DNA from: Canna indica
Lineage: Eukaryota; Streptophyta; Magnoliopsida; Zingiberales; Cannaceae
Assembly: GCA_034359265.1 (NCBI GenBank)
Contig: CP136891.1
Location: 50,522,001 to 50,586,000, forward strand
DNA length: 64,000 nt
Direction of reading: 5' to 3'
The notes under the pieces are model-generated. The model was not told the origin of the DNA and made no database searches. It was given only the letters and a program-made list of their open reading frames with translations. This document shows positions 1-12,623 of this stretch, piece by piece. The position numbers were made by a program, and so were the translations under genes. Numbering within the stretch: the first letter of the stretch is position 1; every line of letters starts with the position of its first letter.

Positions 1-1127
1 ATTAGATTTGAAAAAATTTGCACGTCACTGTGGAGCACAAATGATTGATCTCATAATGTTTTTTTTTCATGTCTATTGTACTCTTTCGGTTTTTAATTAT
101 ATGTAGTCTACCAAGTGTTCTGTATTCATTTCAATGCTTTTGAAATGATGAATGGGGCTCCCATACTCATATGTCATGAAAAGAAAAGACAACTAAAACG
201 GTTGAACAGACATGCAACAAATACATGGCTGTATTGGTATTAATTTGAATGCTTATGAAATCTTGAATGCAGATTTAAAAATGGAATGCATTCCACTCCT
301 CTCATATTATAGATCAGAAGAAAAAGGTCATTTGGTTAGTGATAATATTTTGGCATACTCTTCTCTTGGAGTTAGGACTTAGGAGACTACCATTTAGCAA
401 TTTTGGCCCAGAACATCTGAAAAATGGACACTATTATTTCAGGTAAAACAAGAGAATATATTCACCAATCTCTCCTTTTCAAAGACCACAACTTTTCAGG
501 TGAACTAGGGAATATATGGCCAAAAGAATCTCTAAGATCTCTAATTTTTCAAAGAATTCTGAGCTATACGTACTAAATTTTATAAGCAAAAAAGAATTCT
601 TTCAATCACTAATGCTTTAACAAGAAATGAAGTGGATTTTTCTTTATGCTCTAATCTTATTCAGGTCAGAACCAGAAAACAAGAATGGTCAGATCGCCAA
701 ACTTATCATGTGGGGCACAGCATCAGGATGAACTCCCAACGACAGCTGCAGCCAGTTGCGATGAGCCCAGGAAGGCGAAGGACAGAAGATCATGCCTCAG
801 ATCCAGGGTTTGCGTAAGTCTTAAATGATCAAAGGAGCTATTTTTACACAGAAACTAAGAGCATCACAAGGTAGAAAGAAACAATAGACAGAAGACAAAC
901 AAGTCTGCAATCCATGAAGGTTTTATTTTTTTTGCTGGAAAATTAGAGCATGTTCAAGGGTTAGATGTTATAGCAGAGTGTTTTGCAAAAGTTTACACTA
1001 ATCAAAATGCACAAAAATCTGTTTTCATTTTCTGAGTGAGAAATTTTTCTCTTGTTTCTATTGAAATTAGGTGTTAAACTAACGTCGTATTCCTTTGATA
1101 CTCGAAATACAGCTCTGAACTGAGTAA
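1..1127. other. Unassigned AT-rich DNA, possibly low copy
   Basis: No transposon hallmark or recognisable protein was found here. The only coding-like signal is the candidate exon at 665-813. The rest holds many stops in all frames, T-rich runs and AT-rich spacer. It may be an intron or intergenic host DNA. Confidence 0.4.
665..813 (+). other. Candidate internal exon of an unrecognised gene
   Basis: A 149-nt stretch is preceded by a T-rich tract ending in TTATTCAG and followed by the donor-like GTAAGT at 814-819. One forward frame is open across the whole stretch and begins VRTRKQEWSDRQ; it is basic and low in hydrophobic residues. The base composition is more balanced than in the AT-rich flanks. 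No neighbouring exon was convincingly found and the protein was not recognised. It could be a real exon, a non-coding exon or chance. Confidence 0.22.
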
Positions 1128-1288
1128 GGTGCTGTTTGGTTAGCTGCAAACAGACTTGCTGAATTTGAATTTGCAGCATTGACATAATTTTATAGTTTCG
1201 TTAACTGCAATTAGGATAGTTGCAAGATTTTACCTTTGCAGGCTGTAATTGGAGGCTGCAACTTAGTTTGCAGCCCAAAAAGCATGCC
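1128..1288. mobile_element. Possible small MITE with imperfect terminal inverted repeats
   Basis: The left end GGTGCTGTTTGGTTAGCTGC resembles, in reverse complement, the right end near 1260-1288 (GCATGCTTTTTGGGCTGC). Starts of the form GGTGCTGTTTGGTT are common in plant MITEs. No clean target-site duplication was found, so the boundaries and even the element's identity are tentative. Confidence 0.3.
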
Positions 1289-2561
1289 AACTTAGGGTAC
1301 TCAGCAACTTAAGACAACAGCCTCTTTGCCTCGCGATATCTCCATCCCACGACACCGTGACTTCCTACTACACCGCGGCTTCAACTTCCCCGAGGAGGCT
1401 CGCCTCCGCCAAGCTCCAGCTGCCGCCACCGTTGTTGTAGCCACCTCCTAGGTGGTGCTGCGTTCCACTGCCCCGGCTAATCTCCTCGCATCCCAGACCT
1501 TCGGAAGATACCGAGCCTCTGACGCATCTGTCGTTGCCTTCTATTTGGACCAGGTGATGTACTCCATTGCTCCTCCCATCTTGCATCCACTTCGCTGCCT
1601 TCTTCCTCTGGTTCATCTTCATTTACTCTGCCACCCCCATCGCTTGCGAGTGCTCCATAAATTAAACTGCACAGGAAGGTTCCTGTATATTCCGCCGCCG
1701 CTTGCAGGAATCGTGATGCATATTCAGCAGAATATCCAGGAACTTGCATCTTGTATACTCAGCAGAATATTCAGCAGAATACTTGCATATCCAGGATCTC
1801 GTTTAGCTGCTTTTCATCCTGTATGAATATTCAGCAGAATAATCAGAAATGCTAATCTCTGATGCAAATCATCTTGGCTCCATCGCATAACATGTTTGCG
1901 TTATGTTTGCTCGAGGATATTGTTATAATATCTTTTCCAATTTCCCAAACAATCTAGGAGATTTCTAATACATAGTTTATCAAAATTGATTGAACCATGG
2001 CTGTGTTGCTGATAAGTAATTTACATGCTTTTAGCAAATTGGGAGTCTTTAAGCCACCTAAACTGTTTTGGCTGTTATAAGGAAGAAACTATGCATAAGC
2101 TTCATGGATAATAACATTTAGCAATATCATATTTACCTAAAAGAATAGATGTTGCAACTATGTACAAGTTGAGATAAGACTGGATATCTTATTGGCTGCT
2201 TCTGCTTTTTAAAAAATAGATGCTGCAATTATTTTGACAGAATGTAGATTCTTACTTATGTATATTGAAGGTTAGCAAAAGGATGTGGAAACTAGAATTG
2301 AATGTCATAGTATTCAGTAGATTAGCAGAATATGTTTAATGCTTTTAGAAGGATAGGTACAATGCTGCACCTCTTAATTTGTCAAAAAAAGGCTACAATG
2401 CTACACCATGGACAACTATACTTGATGGAAGTTATTTCAATATAAGAGCAGACTTATTGATGGAGCTGTCAGGTTCTCGAGATAGAATCAAGTTCACGAT
2501 GAGCATAGGATTTGGGAGCAAAACTAATTAACTACCATCTCAATCATGTCAAGGGACTAAA
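1289..2561. other. Unassigned DNA with a GC-rich patch
   Basis: 1320-1720 is clearly more GC-rich than its surroundings and open on both strands (124 codons forward, 90 codons reverse). Neither translation resembles a known family: the forward product is rich in Pro, Leu and His, the reverse in Glu, Gly and Arg. It might be a decayed 5' exon or a retrotransposon leader. From 1850 on the DNA is AT-rich with nothing recognisable. Confidence 0.3.
1719..1845. repeat. Imperfect CAGCAGAATA repeat
   Basis: The motif (ATT)CAGCAGAATA occurs four times between 1722 and 1841, mixed with repeated CTTGCAT and ATATCCAGGA blocks. Units are irregularly spaced, so this is a scrambled local duplication and not a regular satellite. 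Confidence 0.5.
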
Positions 2562-4844
2562 TGAAAGGAATAGTGCCCTTGAGCCAATTACATATCGATG
2601 TGTTTAGGTATTCAAGGGTAATCAACTTAATTAATGAGGTAACTTTTTCATCATATGTTGCATCTTTACTCATAAAGATTGTGATGAACCTCATAAACCC
2701 GGGCAAATGATTCCAAGGCTATAATGAGTTCATGCTAGTGAGACTTGGAATTCAGATGCTCATATTCTAAATATTTCTAGTCGTAGGATCACCAATTAGG
2801 GGATTGGTGATTCCGGATAAACTAGTGCACTTGGTACATGCCCTATACGTTAAGGGGTAGTTGATCGATCTCATAGTTACCAATGAACCATCATTAATGT
2901 ACAAGTGCAGGTGCTCATTAGGGAATGAGTTCATTGAACGGACCTGTACGAGGAACACAAAATGAAATCCTTACATGAGAGTCAATAGGATGTTCCTCGG
3001 GTGATAGTAGGTGCAAGCTGTTCTTAGACCCGAGGTTGTCATGGTTACCTTGTGAGTGACGATCTATTGCTTTGGTTCTATCCCTACGTGGCCCTCGGCG
3101 TCATGTGCCGGGCATTACTGAGCATGGGGAAGCATTCAAGGAGGTAGGTGAGAAACCAACATGGAATCGGTTACTCCTAATAAGAGGAGATAATGTCCTA
3201 TGTGTCCCTACAAGTGTCGACTCGGGAATCTCTGGCCAGAATAGACATGAAAGTCAGGAAAATATTCTTGACGTTTCATTATTGAGATGACATCTTGGCG
3301 GGTGGAATACATATGAATCGGTATTATGCTTTGATACTTCTTCCGTACCCTAGCCGATTTCGGGACATTGTAACCGAGGGACTTAGTTGCACGATAACTA
3401 ATCACCTAAGGGCGTTCGATCCTTGTAGATTGAACCTCACACTATCCGGGTAGTTATGACACGTTGCTAGACATCAATCTTGACTTGTGAGTGGAGTCCC
3501 TCACGATCACACTAAAGGGATTTAGTGGAGGCTCGTAAGATTCGAATAAAAGTCATTATATCATATCTGACTCTCCATTATACACAACTCACTGCTAGCT
3601 TAGTGTGCGGCCTAATGGGTCACACACAACTGCCTAACCTCGTAACAGACTTTAAGAGATAGAGTCCGAATGCGGCACTTTATGTCTACTAGTACGAACA
3701 TGCTGCAACTCGATCACGGATCTCGTTTACGAACATAATAGGAAAGGTATTTCCTATAGGAACGAATACGGGAGGATGAGTTTCTCGGTAACCTTAATTT
3801 GTAGGATAGCCCTATTTGGTACGGTAACCCTAAAGTCGTAGGGTATGGCACGCGATGTTATTTTTGGGGTTGATTTATTTAGATAAATCATAATTAATAG
3901 GGAATTGATTTATTTAGATAAGTCATATATTAATAGATAATTGATTTATTTGGAAAAATCATGGTTCTGTTAATAAATAGGAGTTTGATTTATCTCATGT
4001 CTATTCTTTAGGTGATTGGTTTTAGGAGATAAATATAATTCCGATTGATAAGCATTTAATCTATGTAGATAAATTAATATTCTATTTAATTAGTTTTTGA
4101 TTTATTCTGAATAAATTATAAAACCATATATGAAAATTAAAGAGGAGGCAAACCCCGAATTTTTGAAATCCAGAGTGAGTTCAAAATTGAACTCAAGTGG
4201 CCGGCCCCCCCCTTATTCTCTCTCGTGGCCGCCCCCTTTAAAATGGTTGAAGGGTGGCCGAACCATAATGATGAAAAATAGAGAGAAAAGAATATATATT
4301 GTGAATCTTGAGAAGGGTTCTTGTGTGGAAGAGATCCAAGAACCCTAAGTGCTTCTCCTTGGTGGACCGGCCTCCTCCTTCTTGATCCTCTCGTCTTCTT
4401 TTCTTTGGTGTGACACAATCTTCATATTCTTGGAGGAGTCCAAGATGACAGCGAGGTATCTTTACCTATTCTCTTTCGTTTCAGTGTTTTTTCATCCTCT
4501 CTCCTTCCCTCTTTGGTGCTCGGTTCTTGGTGGAAGGGTCGGTCATGCATTGGTGGATTTTGAGATTGAGAAAGCTTCTCCATTGAGCCACAACGAGCCC
4601 TGGTGTTCGCTTCTCCCTTTTGTTGCGAGGTGCTTGGTGTGGACTTACATTAGAGGATGTCCGCGTGTGCATCTCAAAACGGGGATATGAGCAGCCATAC
4701 CAACCGCTAGTTGAGGTATATCTTCTCATTCTTCTTATGTTGAATTTCTTAATATTGCTAAAGTAGATCGTTATTTTCGGGATGGTTTGATTTTTTTCTT
4801 TCTAAATTGCAATTTCCGCCGTTGTTACTATTCCCATCCCAACA
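2562..4844 (+). repeat. 5' LTR of copia element C
   Basis: The segment from about 2986 to 4844 matches the three pieces of the 3' LTR (9117-10294, 30529-30570, 34289-35031). The right end AACA at 4844 is followed one base later by the primer site. The left end is uncertain because the 3' LTR lost its first part. It lacks an AT-rich stretch of about 130 bp that the 3' copy has at about 9943-10074. Confidence 0.6.
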
Positions 4845-4845
4845 A

Positions 4846-4858
4846 TGGTATCAGAGCC
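4846..4858 (+). other. Primer-binding site (initiator Met tRNA) of element C
   Basis: TGGTATCAGAGCC begins two bases after the LTR end. It is complementary to the 3' end of plant initiator-methionine tRNA, the usual primer for minus-strand DNA synthesis in copia and gypsy elements. Confidence 0.9.
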
Positions 4859-6342
4859 AATTTTATCAATTTTTTTGAATTTTCATTTTGTGTTTTGATC
4901 ACGTTTATGAACCGTTCACTCCCTAAACGTCACGCTGCCCGGTTTTGATTTACGAGGGTTTTTGAGTCCTTTTCTTGGCTCCGTGGTTGATGCGATGAAT
5001 TGAGGCGGAAGCCTACCGTCCATATTGATTTTGGACAGAATTTAAACTCAAAAATCCCGTGGGTTCATGGTTGAACAGTCCCGAGAACCGAAAAATTAAG
5101 CATGTGTTGTTTGAACTGTTTTTGGTGGAAACATGATCGGATTTGCGCAATTTCAGATTTTGTTTTTCCTTTCTTTTTCATATATGATGTGATGCATGAA
5201 AGGATGATTATGGATGAGCCCAATGTGCATGTGACTGTGTGTAAAACGTGGTTGTGATGATTACTTATAAATTTATGAAATTTTTAAATAGGGCCTGCGT
5301 ACCCCTGCCTTCCTCTTGAGAATTCTGATTGTAATCCTCTTCTCCCTCTTCTTAAACCTTTCCCCAAGGATTGTTTGGGGTTTTTTTCTTTTACTTCTGC
5401 TATTAAAGAAAGTCGTCCTGACTTAGTTTAGGGGCAGATTCGCGATGAGCACGCTTGCTGCCCTAGTTTTGTGCGCGCACGGAGAGGAGGTGTTCAGTGC
5501 CATGTTGATGACGGCTTGAACCCCGAGAAGGCACTGATGGAACCTGCAACCCATAAGGTGGTTTTGGGCAGCGCCATGGCGAGACGGAGCTCCCTAAAAA
5601 CCCTAGGATGATGGCCTTGGTTCGCCCGGTGGCTAGGATGGAACCCTTAGAACATCCATAATCATCCTTATTTACTTTATGCTTTTATTTATTGCTCTTG
5701 CTTTAATTGTTAATTGCTTAGAAAAATTATAATTGCATGAAGAAACCTTCCAATAATATTGAGTCCGAATGGCTAAGATATTAAGAATATCGGTCACGCG
5801 TTCCATGGTTATGAGGGACAAGTGTGTCTATTGTCACAACGAATTTGTTGTGCACACACAAGACCTGTTGTGCTAATAGACACGTTGCACCTCATATATC
5901 ACATATCCCTTTTGTGTCTCTGCTACCGGCTTGAACATGACTTACCTTGTTGAGCTACACTCAAGGGTGGTTGTTTTCTCGCTATGGCATACGAACGATG
6001 GGTCCAACTCAACTAGGGTTCCTTGGTTTGTTGTGCACACTCAAGGCCTTGGTTGCCCTAAAGGTAAAAACTTATGGAAGTCACATAGTGATGTCATTGG
6101 TAAAGAGTTACCTACCCATAGACCTATTAGGGTTTGTCATGTTATATGTGAGACCCGAGTAGGAGAAGTGAGATTCCATTTTTCCCCTAAGGAAGTCTAC
6201 CAACGAGGCCTTCCCGCTTCCAAACCATAGGATATTATGGAACCGCGAAAATTAGTGGGAGACATGATTAATTATAATACCTCAATAAACATGCATGTAG
6301 AATATCTGCTCATTCATGTATTTATTTTCTTTGTAGCATATC
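4859..6342 (+). other. Untranslated leader of element C
   Basis: About 1.5 kb between primer site and gag. It contains a more GC-rich part (5400-5640) and an unmatched 99-codon open frame at 5931-6230 that does not resemble gag or pol. No second element boundary was detected inside it. Packaging or translation signals may lie here but cannot be pointed to. Confidence 0.5.
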
Positions 6343-7158
6343 ATGTCACCTTTATTGTCGTTAGATTGCTTCATCATTGAAAATAAATTAACTGGACCAA
6401 ATTACGTCGATTGGATACGAAATTTGAGGATCGTCCTCATTTATGAGAATCTGTCCCACATTCTTGATTCTCTGGGACCGATGCCACCCCTTGGGGAAGG
6501 GGATTACAACGAGGAAGAGAGGATGACTTATGAGAAGCTGCAAGAAATTTGGAGTGAAGATAGCACCACTGTTCAATGCATAATGCTGGCATCCATGTCC
6601 GATGAGTTGCAAAAGCAGCATGAACATTTGGATACCAAAGCTGTCCTTGATCACCTCAAGTTGTTGTATGGTGAGCATATAAGGACAACTAGGTACAAGC
6701 TATCTAAACAACTCTTTAGTGCCAAAATAGAGGATAACACTCTTGTTGAGACCCATGTCCTCAAACTAATCAATTTGATTGAGGAGTTAGAGAGGTTGGA
6801 GTTCTCCATAGATAGGGAACTAAGTCAGGACTCAGTACTCCAATCCCTCTTGAATTCGTTTTCATAGTTTGTTGATAACCTCCACATAATCAAGCAGGAT
6901 GTCTCACTTCCCGAGCTCCTTAATATGCTGAAGACTGCTGAGTCCCACCTTATGAAGGATAAGTACACAATCTTGTTAGTGGGAGATTCCTCTGAGGCAA
7001 AGTTAAACTCTGTTAAGAACAAAGTGAAAAACAAAACTGTGAAACCCATGAGAAATATTAAGAAGAAAGAGGAATTTGTTCCCAATGGCACCTCCTACCA
7101 TTGTGGTAAAGATGGCCACTGGAAGAGCAACTGCAAGGAGTATTTTTTTCAGAGTTAA
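6343..7158 (+). pseudogene. gag: gag of copia element C (UBN2-type capsid plus zinc knuckle), one stop
   Basis: The product would form the virus-like particle that packages element RNA. The start MSPLLSLDCFIIENKLTGPN and the block YVDWIRNLRIVL fit the UBN2-type gag of copia elements. One reading frame runs from 6343 to 7158 apart from a single TAG at 6868. Near its end lies a zinc knuckle YHCGKDGHWKSNCKEY in which the first cysteine of the CX2CX4HX4C pattern is a tyrosine. The stop and the lost zinc ligand mean it is unlikely to work. Identity as copia gag is clear; the clade (Angela-like) is an inference. Confidence 0.8.
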
Positions 7159-9110
7159 AACTGAGATGGTTTTTGAAACCGCCGCTTCAGGTGCGTACGT
7201 TATAGAAAATACTTCGTCATTAAACTCTACTTTATGGTATTTGATACTGGGTATTTGATATTAATCATCATCTGCAAGATGTTGCAGAAGAAGAAGAAAA
7301 GTAGAAGACTTGACAAAAGGCAACTACGACCTTCAAGAAGGCGATAGGCGCAAGAGTTGCAGCCTTAGCTATAGGAACCTATCGTATAAATCTTCTATTC
7401 AACAAGACCATTGATATTGATTTGTTCTAGTGTTAATAAAAGAACATCCTTTTCCTTTGTTATCTGAACAAGGTTGTGAAAAGTTCTTTACAAGGCAATA
7501 ATTGCCGCATGAACCATTCCGATAAGTTACATGCGACTGGATCAATTTCAATTAGTTTAATGTTTCTTGAAGTTAATGATAAATATTTTTGTACGAACGC
7601 ACAAAGAGATAAAATTAACCTCACCTACTTCTGGCTTTTATGACTTTGGGCGATTATGAATCACAGTCAGAACTTGAGAAGTGTATCTCAAGAAGATTCT
7701 AATCGAGTCTCTATTCACCAGACCTGACGAAAGGCTAACTGAGTTGATTATAGTTGGCAACATAGGTGTATGCAGGCCGATAACAACTCAAGCCTGAAAA
7801 GAATACTCCAACAATATGATTAGGCACAGGTACGTCCACCTATTTTGGCACGAACCCGATACCTTTGAATCCTTTTAGGAGTAAGAAGGTGAAGTTAAAG
7901 AAACATATTGGAAAATGTATTACATGCCTTCAATTGGATCGAGACAGAGAATACCTATCCATTAGGTCTGTGAACTATCTCAAAAACAATAAGATTATCT
8001 TTGTATGGACCCCTCCTAGCACAATGGTGTGTCTGAAAGGAGGAATCACACCTTATTGGATATGATGTGATCCATACTTAGCTTCCAATCTCTTTCTCAG
8101 AGGATAAGCTATTGTAGCGGCCATAATTTTGTTTTTTCCCTGATACACCATATAAGATATGGAATGACAAGAAATCGAGTATGAGACATCTCGTGATTTG
8201 GGGTAGTCTAGGTATGACAAACTTGACCAAGTGCAAATTTTGAGGCATACCCTTAAAAGTGTTTTGGGTATCAAGTTCTCCCAACTGAACAAAAGGAGTT
8301 TTGACACTATTTTCTGAGAAAAGGGGTTTGTCGAGGAAAGTGGGAGTGGAAGATATGTCGAACTTGGTGAAGTTTGGCAACCACGAAGAAAATCGCAACA
8401 ACTAGTGGAAAGTTCACAGGTTAAACCAATAAGTGTAATTATTATTTTCCATCACTCTTCTAGGAGACTGCATAGACTGCCTGAGTGATATCGAGCTATA
8501 GGGTATGACCGAGACTGAGGCAATCCACGATCTTTTAATGGTCAAATATGTTGACACAATGTGGTGGCATTATGCAAATTCAAACTGGAGTCAAATCAAG
8601 TACAGACTTTGGTTGACTAGCTCAAAAAGGATAACTCCTATAGTGTGCAGGTGGATCTTTAGGAAAGATCTAAACAGTTGGCAAGGTGTGGATCTATAAG
8701 ATCATATTGGTTGTGAATGAGATCTATCTCAGACAATAGGTTGTCGGCAATAAGACATTCTCACAAGTTTCAACGCACAAGTTCATCAGGATATTGCTAG
8801 CCATCAGTGCGTACTATGAATACGAGATCTGGCTAGTGGTGTCTGGACTGCGTTATTCTATTATGAAGAAGTCTATATGACATAGCCAGAGGAGTTCGTA
8901 TCCTTGGTTGGACCGAGTAAGGTATGCGAGCTGTAGAGATCCATTTGTGGACTACAGCTAGCATCGAAGAGTTGAAACATGCGTTTTGATGAGATAATCA
9001 AAAGGGTTTTGATTTTATAAAAAATTAGGATGAACCTTGTGTAGACAAGGTGTTTAATGGGAGTGTAGTCATACTGTATAACAATTCTTGGACCTAAGGT
9101 TGTCATGGGT
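7159..9110 (+). pseudogene. pol: pol relic of element C: protease, integrase and reverse transcriptase pieces
   Basis: Short copia-pol pieces appear in the expected order but in shifting frames with many stops. Around 7340-7400 is a protease-type block (ARVAALAIGTY). At 7865-8065 integrase catalytic-core remnants occur (DREYLS, FVWTPPS). Around 8300-8360 is the integrase C-terminal block EKGFVEE. At 8505-8699 the start of the reverse transcriptase is visible (RWIFRKDL). At 8760-9105 the middle is visible (VYMT, PEEFVSLVGPSKVC, SICGLQLAS). The YVDD box and the whole RNase H are missing: the relic runs straight into the 3' LTR at about 9117, so a deletion removed the rest of pol, the polypurine tract and the start of the LTR. 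Confidence 0.7.
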
Positions 9111-9116
9111 GTTTAG

Positions 9117-10294
9117 TAGGATGTTCCTCGGGTGATAGTAGATGCAAGCAGTTCTTAGACCTGAGGTTGTCATGGTTACCTTGTGAGTGACAACTCAATA
9201 CTTTGGTTCTATCCCTACGTGGCAGTCGGCGTCATGTGCCAGGTATTACCAGGCATGGGGAAGCATTCATGAAGGTAGGTGAGCAACCAATATGGAATCG
9301 ATTACTCCTAGTACGAGGAGATAATATCCTATCCTACAAGTGTCGACTCGGGAATATCTGACATTTCATTATTGAGACGACATCTTGGTGGGTGGAATAC
9401 ATATGAATCGGTATTAGGGTTTGACACTTCTTTCGTACCCTAGCCGACTTCAGGATATTGTAACCGAGGGACTTAGTTGCACGATAACTAATCACCAAAG
9501 GGCGTTCGATCCCTGTAGATTGAACCTCACACTATCCAGGTAGTCATGACATATTGCGATATGTCAATCTTGACTTGTGAGTGGAGACCCTCATGACCAC
9601 ATTAAAGGAGATTAGTGGAGGCTCGTAAGATTCGAATAGAAGTCATTCTATCAGATCCGACTCTCCATTATGCACAACTCACTGCTGGCTTAGTGCGGGG
9701 CCTAATGAGTCACACACAACAGGCTAACCTCGTAACGAACTTTATAAAATAGAGTCCAAATGCGGCACTTTATGTCTACTAGCATGGACATGCTGCAACT
9801 CGATCACGGATCTCGTTTACGAGTATAATAGGAAAGATGTTTCCTATAGGAATGAATACGCGATGAAGGAGTTTCTTGGTAACCTTAATTTGTAGGGTAA
9901 CCCTAAAGTCGTAGGGTATGGTACGCGATGTTATTTTTGGGGATAATTAAACTTAATTATGAATTAAGTAATTAATTAACCATTAAATGAGGATTATGTT
10001 TAATTAAGAATTAAACATAATTATATGGAGGGAAAAAATTGATTTTTCCCGTGCGCCTACACCTATTAATTAGGAATTGATTTATTTATTTAGATAAATC
10101 ATAACTCATAGGGAATTGATTTATTTAGATAAGTCATATATATTAAAAGATAATTGATTTATTTGGATAAATCATGATTCTATTAATAAATAGGAGTTTG
10201 ATTTATCTCATCATCCCTATTCTTTAGGTGATTGATTTTAGGAGATAAATATAATTCCTACGGATAAACATTTAATCTATGTTGACAAATTAAT
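9117..10294 (+). repeat. 3' LTR of element C, part 1 of 3 (5'-truncated)
   Basis: Matches the 5' LTR from about 2986 onward, starting near TAGGATGTTCCTCGGGTGA. The upstream several hundred bases of the LTR are absent. It contains about 130 bp of AT-rich sequence (9943-10074) not present in the 5' LTR. It stops at the TTAAT target duplication of gypsy A1 (10290-10294) and resumes at 30529. Confidence 0.8.
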
Positions 10295-10850
10295 TATCAC
10301 ACCCTAAAATCAGGGTCACGTGATCGGCCAGGGTATACGTGCCTATACCCCGCAGCCTAACTCATGTACATGCCAACTCACAAAATAGCAGAATTAACAT
10401 CAGCTTTTATTTTCTAAAAGAACCAAAACAAATTTTTTATTTCAAGTGCATAACAACCTACTACAACTCCAAATACCAAAATAAAAGTGCATGGCAACCT
10501 ACTACAGACTCGACTACGACCCCTGACTAGGACTGCTACGAGATCATGTGGCTCCTCTGCCCTCCAGCTGCGCCAAGTGCTCCAGCCCACCTCACTGGTC
10601 AGACTCTGCAAAACAAAACAACGACAACGGGTGAGTTCAAAGAACTTAGTGAGTGATTCTACCAACCTTCACAATAACAAACATCATAGATAAGATGCAT
10701 AAGGTAAACCTCCTGACTTAAGTAGGAAAAAGTCACAAGGGAGTGACCAGCTATCAGGCCATCCTGCCACGACCTGCCCGAAGACAGCCAACACCCAGAC
10801 GGTGAAGAACAACATGCCTAAGCCTACCGTGCCCTAAGGCAACAACACAT

Positions 10851-11175
10851 ACTAGGATAATCGGGAAGGCCCTCCGAACTTATCCTAGCATAAAGAAACT
10901 CGGGAGCAATCGGGAAAGGCCCTCCGAACTTGCTCCACGAGACGTGTAGGGACAATCAGGATTCGCCCATCTGAACTTGCCCCATTAAGATATCATAGGA
11001 GTAATCGAGTAGTCCCTCCGAGATTACTCCTTAAAGATATCATAGGAATAATCGGGAAACGCCATTCGAACTTATTCTTTAAAACCACCTCGGGGATAAT
11101 CGGGTAGGCCCTTCGAACTTATCCTACGATGCCAACATGAACAATTGGGAAAGGCCCTTCGAACATGTTCTGCAG
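10851..11175 (-). repeat. Minisatellite inside gypsy A1 3' LTR
   Basis: Six to seven imperfect units of roughly 45-55 bp, each carrying AATCGGGAAGGCCCTCCGAA or a variant followed by CTTATYC or CTTGCYC. Each unit core pairs a gold-like block TCCGAACTT with ATCGGG. The homologous arrays are at 18100-18415 and, inverted, at 41190-41665. Confidence 0.8.
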
Positions 11176-12616
11176 GTTGGAAATTAGCCATCCAACCTCT
11201 TGGGCCTAGCCCGTAATCCGGCTCCTCGATGAGCCTCTCTGCCAAGATATGGCACACCGTGACCTAAGTCAAGTCTTTCCTACGGTGTCTTAGGGGTGTT
11301 CCTATTGGAAAATGTCTCAACACTCCAATACGCGACTCCAACTCCTAGACCTGTAACATCATAAACCCGTGTGATTTTATTTCATGCATAAACTTCTCAT
11401 GTTGGTTCATAACAAAATTATGCTGACCCTTTAACCTAATTTTAATTATGCAATTAAAATTTAGTTCACCACAAATTTAGGATTTTATTTTAGGGTTTTG
11501 TTTTAGCTTACTATTTTGCCCGAAACTGATGTATCTAATCTGAATCTGGTCCAAAGAGTGTGTCTTATATTTCCAAACTATATTTTTTGGTCGAAACGAT
11601 AGATTACACAACTATGTTAAAAGAAATACAAACACCACAGCAAGCATTACAAAAATAGCACAGATTCATCATCTCAGCATGAAATTTCAGCAACATTGAA
11701 TTTTCACCATATCATGAAAAATAAATCTGAAAATTCACAGCAATTACATCCTTAATTTACCAACATATCAGAATCATAATATTCAGAAAAATCTCATATA
11801 AATCACATTTTTAAATAAGATTATCAAGCACTACCATCATCTTTAATCAAGAACCATCCTTAAGATCAAGTATTTAAATCAAGCACCCATCTTGCATGAA
11901 CCCTCATGGCATCAACTTCAAGATCCTAATTTTCACAAAACATGATTTTCTCCAAAAATTATAGATTTAAATATTAAGCACGCTTGAACATATAAGAACT
12001 CATTTTAACCACCAATTCAAAACATAAACTTACAAAATAACAACAAACTCTCACTTTGATATTTCATTGAACACCTTGTGGTTACCCTTACCCTACCCTT
12101 GGCTGAGCACCCCTAGGGTTATCCTAGGATTGTCGAGCCCCATAGGGGAGGGTTTAGGGCCTCCTCAAACATGGCAAGATTTCCATAGCCTTCAAGATTG
12201 GCTTCAAGAACTCAAAGAAACCCGAGGAGGAGGGGTAAAACCACTCACCTAAATAGGAAGCATGAATAGAGGAGAAATCCCGGATGACGGCCCTCGAATC
12301 CGGCTTCAAAAGATGGCAGCTCGACTCAAAGGAGGGGACAAGAGGGGCGGCGGCTCACTCCAAGCCGTCGGCTTGGAGAGAGGGAGAGAGAGGGGCTGGC
12401 TTGGCTGGCTCCTCTCGGCTCGGCTCCAAAGGGGAGGAAGAAGGAGAGGAAGGAGAAGGAGATGGGAGAAACTCGGCGACTAGCTAGCTTGGGGGCAGCG
12501 GCTTGCGAGAGAGAGAGAGGAAGAGGGCGGCTGGCTGGCTCCTGCAGCTGGCGACTGCCCTCTCTCCTATTGCTTGTGTGGCTCTAAATAGGGATCCACA
12601 AGCCAATGATAGGGGG

Positions 12617-12623
12617 TTTTATA
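12617..12623 (-). promoter_or_regulatory. TATA box of gypsy A1 3' LTR
   Basis: TATAAAA on the minus strand. The same box is found at 30213-30219 (A1 5' LTR), 39220-39226 (A2) and 62135-62142 (solo LTR), always just upstream of the GC-rich leader, so the position is conserved. Confidence 0.6.

Noticed and set aside
1368..1826. Overlapping open frames on both strands as a host gene
   Set aside because: No recognisable domain, both strands equally open, no splice signals in consistent positions. Listed only as unassigned.
2767..2771. CTAAA as the left target duplication of element C
   Set aside because: It matches the right flank, but similarity to 38660-38799 continues through it to the left and the next bases are TAT, not TG. 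CTAAA at 2557 followed by TG is preferred, still with doubt.
4846..4858. Primer-binding sites as tRNA genes
   Set aside because: Only the 12-13 bases complementary to the tRNA 3' end are present; no cloverleaf.
5931..6230. 99-codon frame in the leader of element C as a gene
   Set aside because: Not similar to any retroelement or host protein known to me, overlaps another frame of similar length, lies in a decayed leader.
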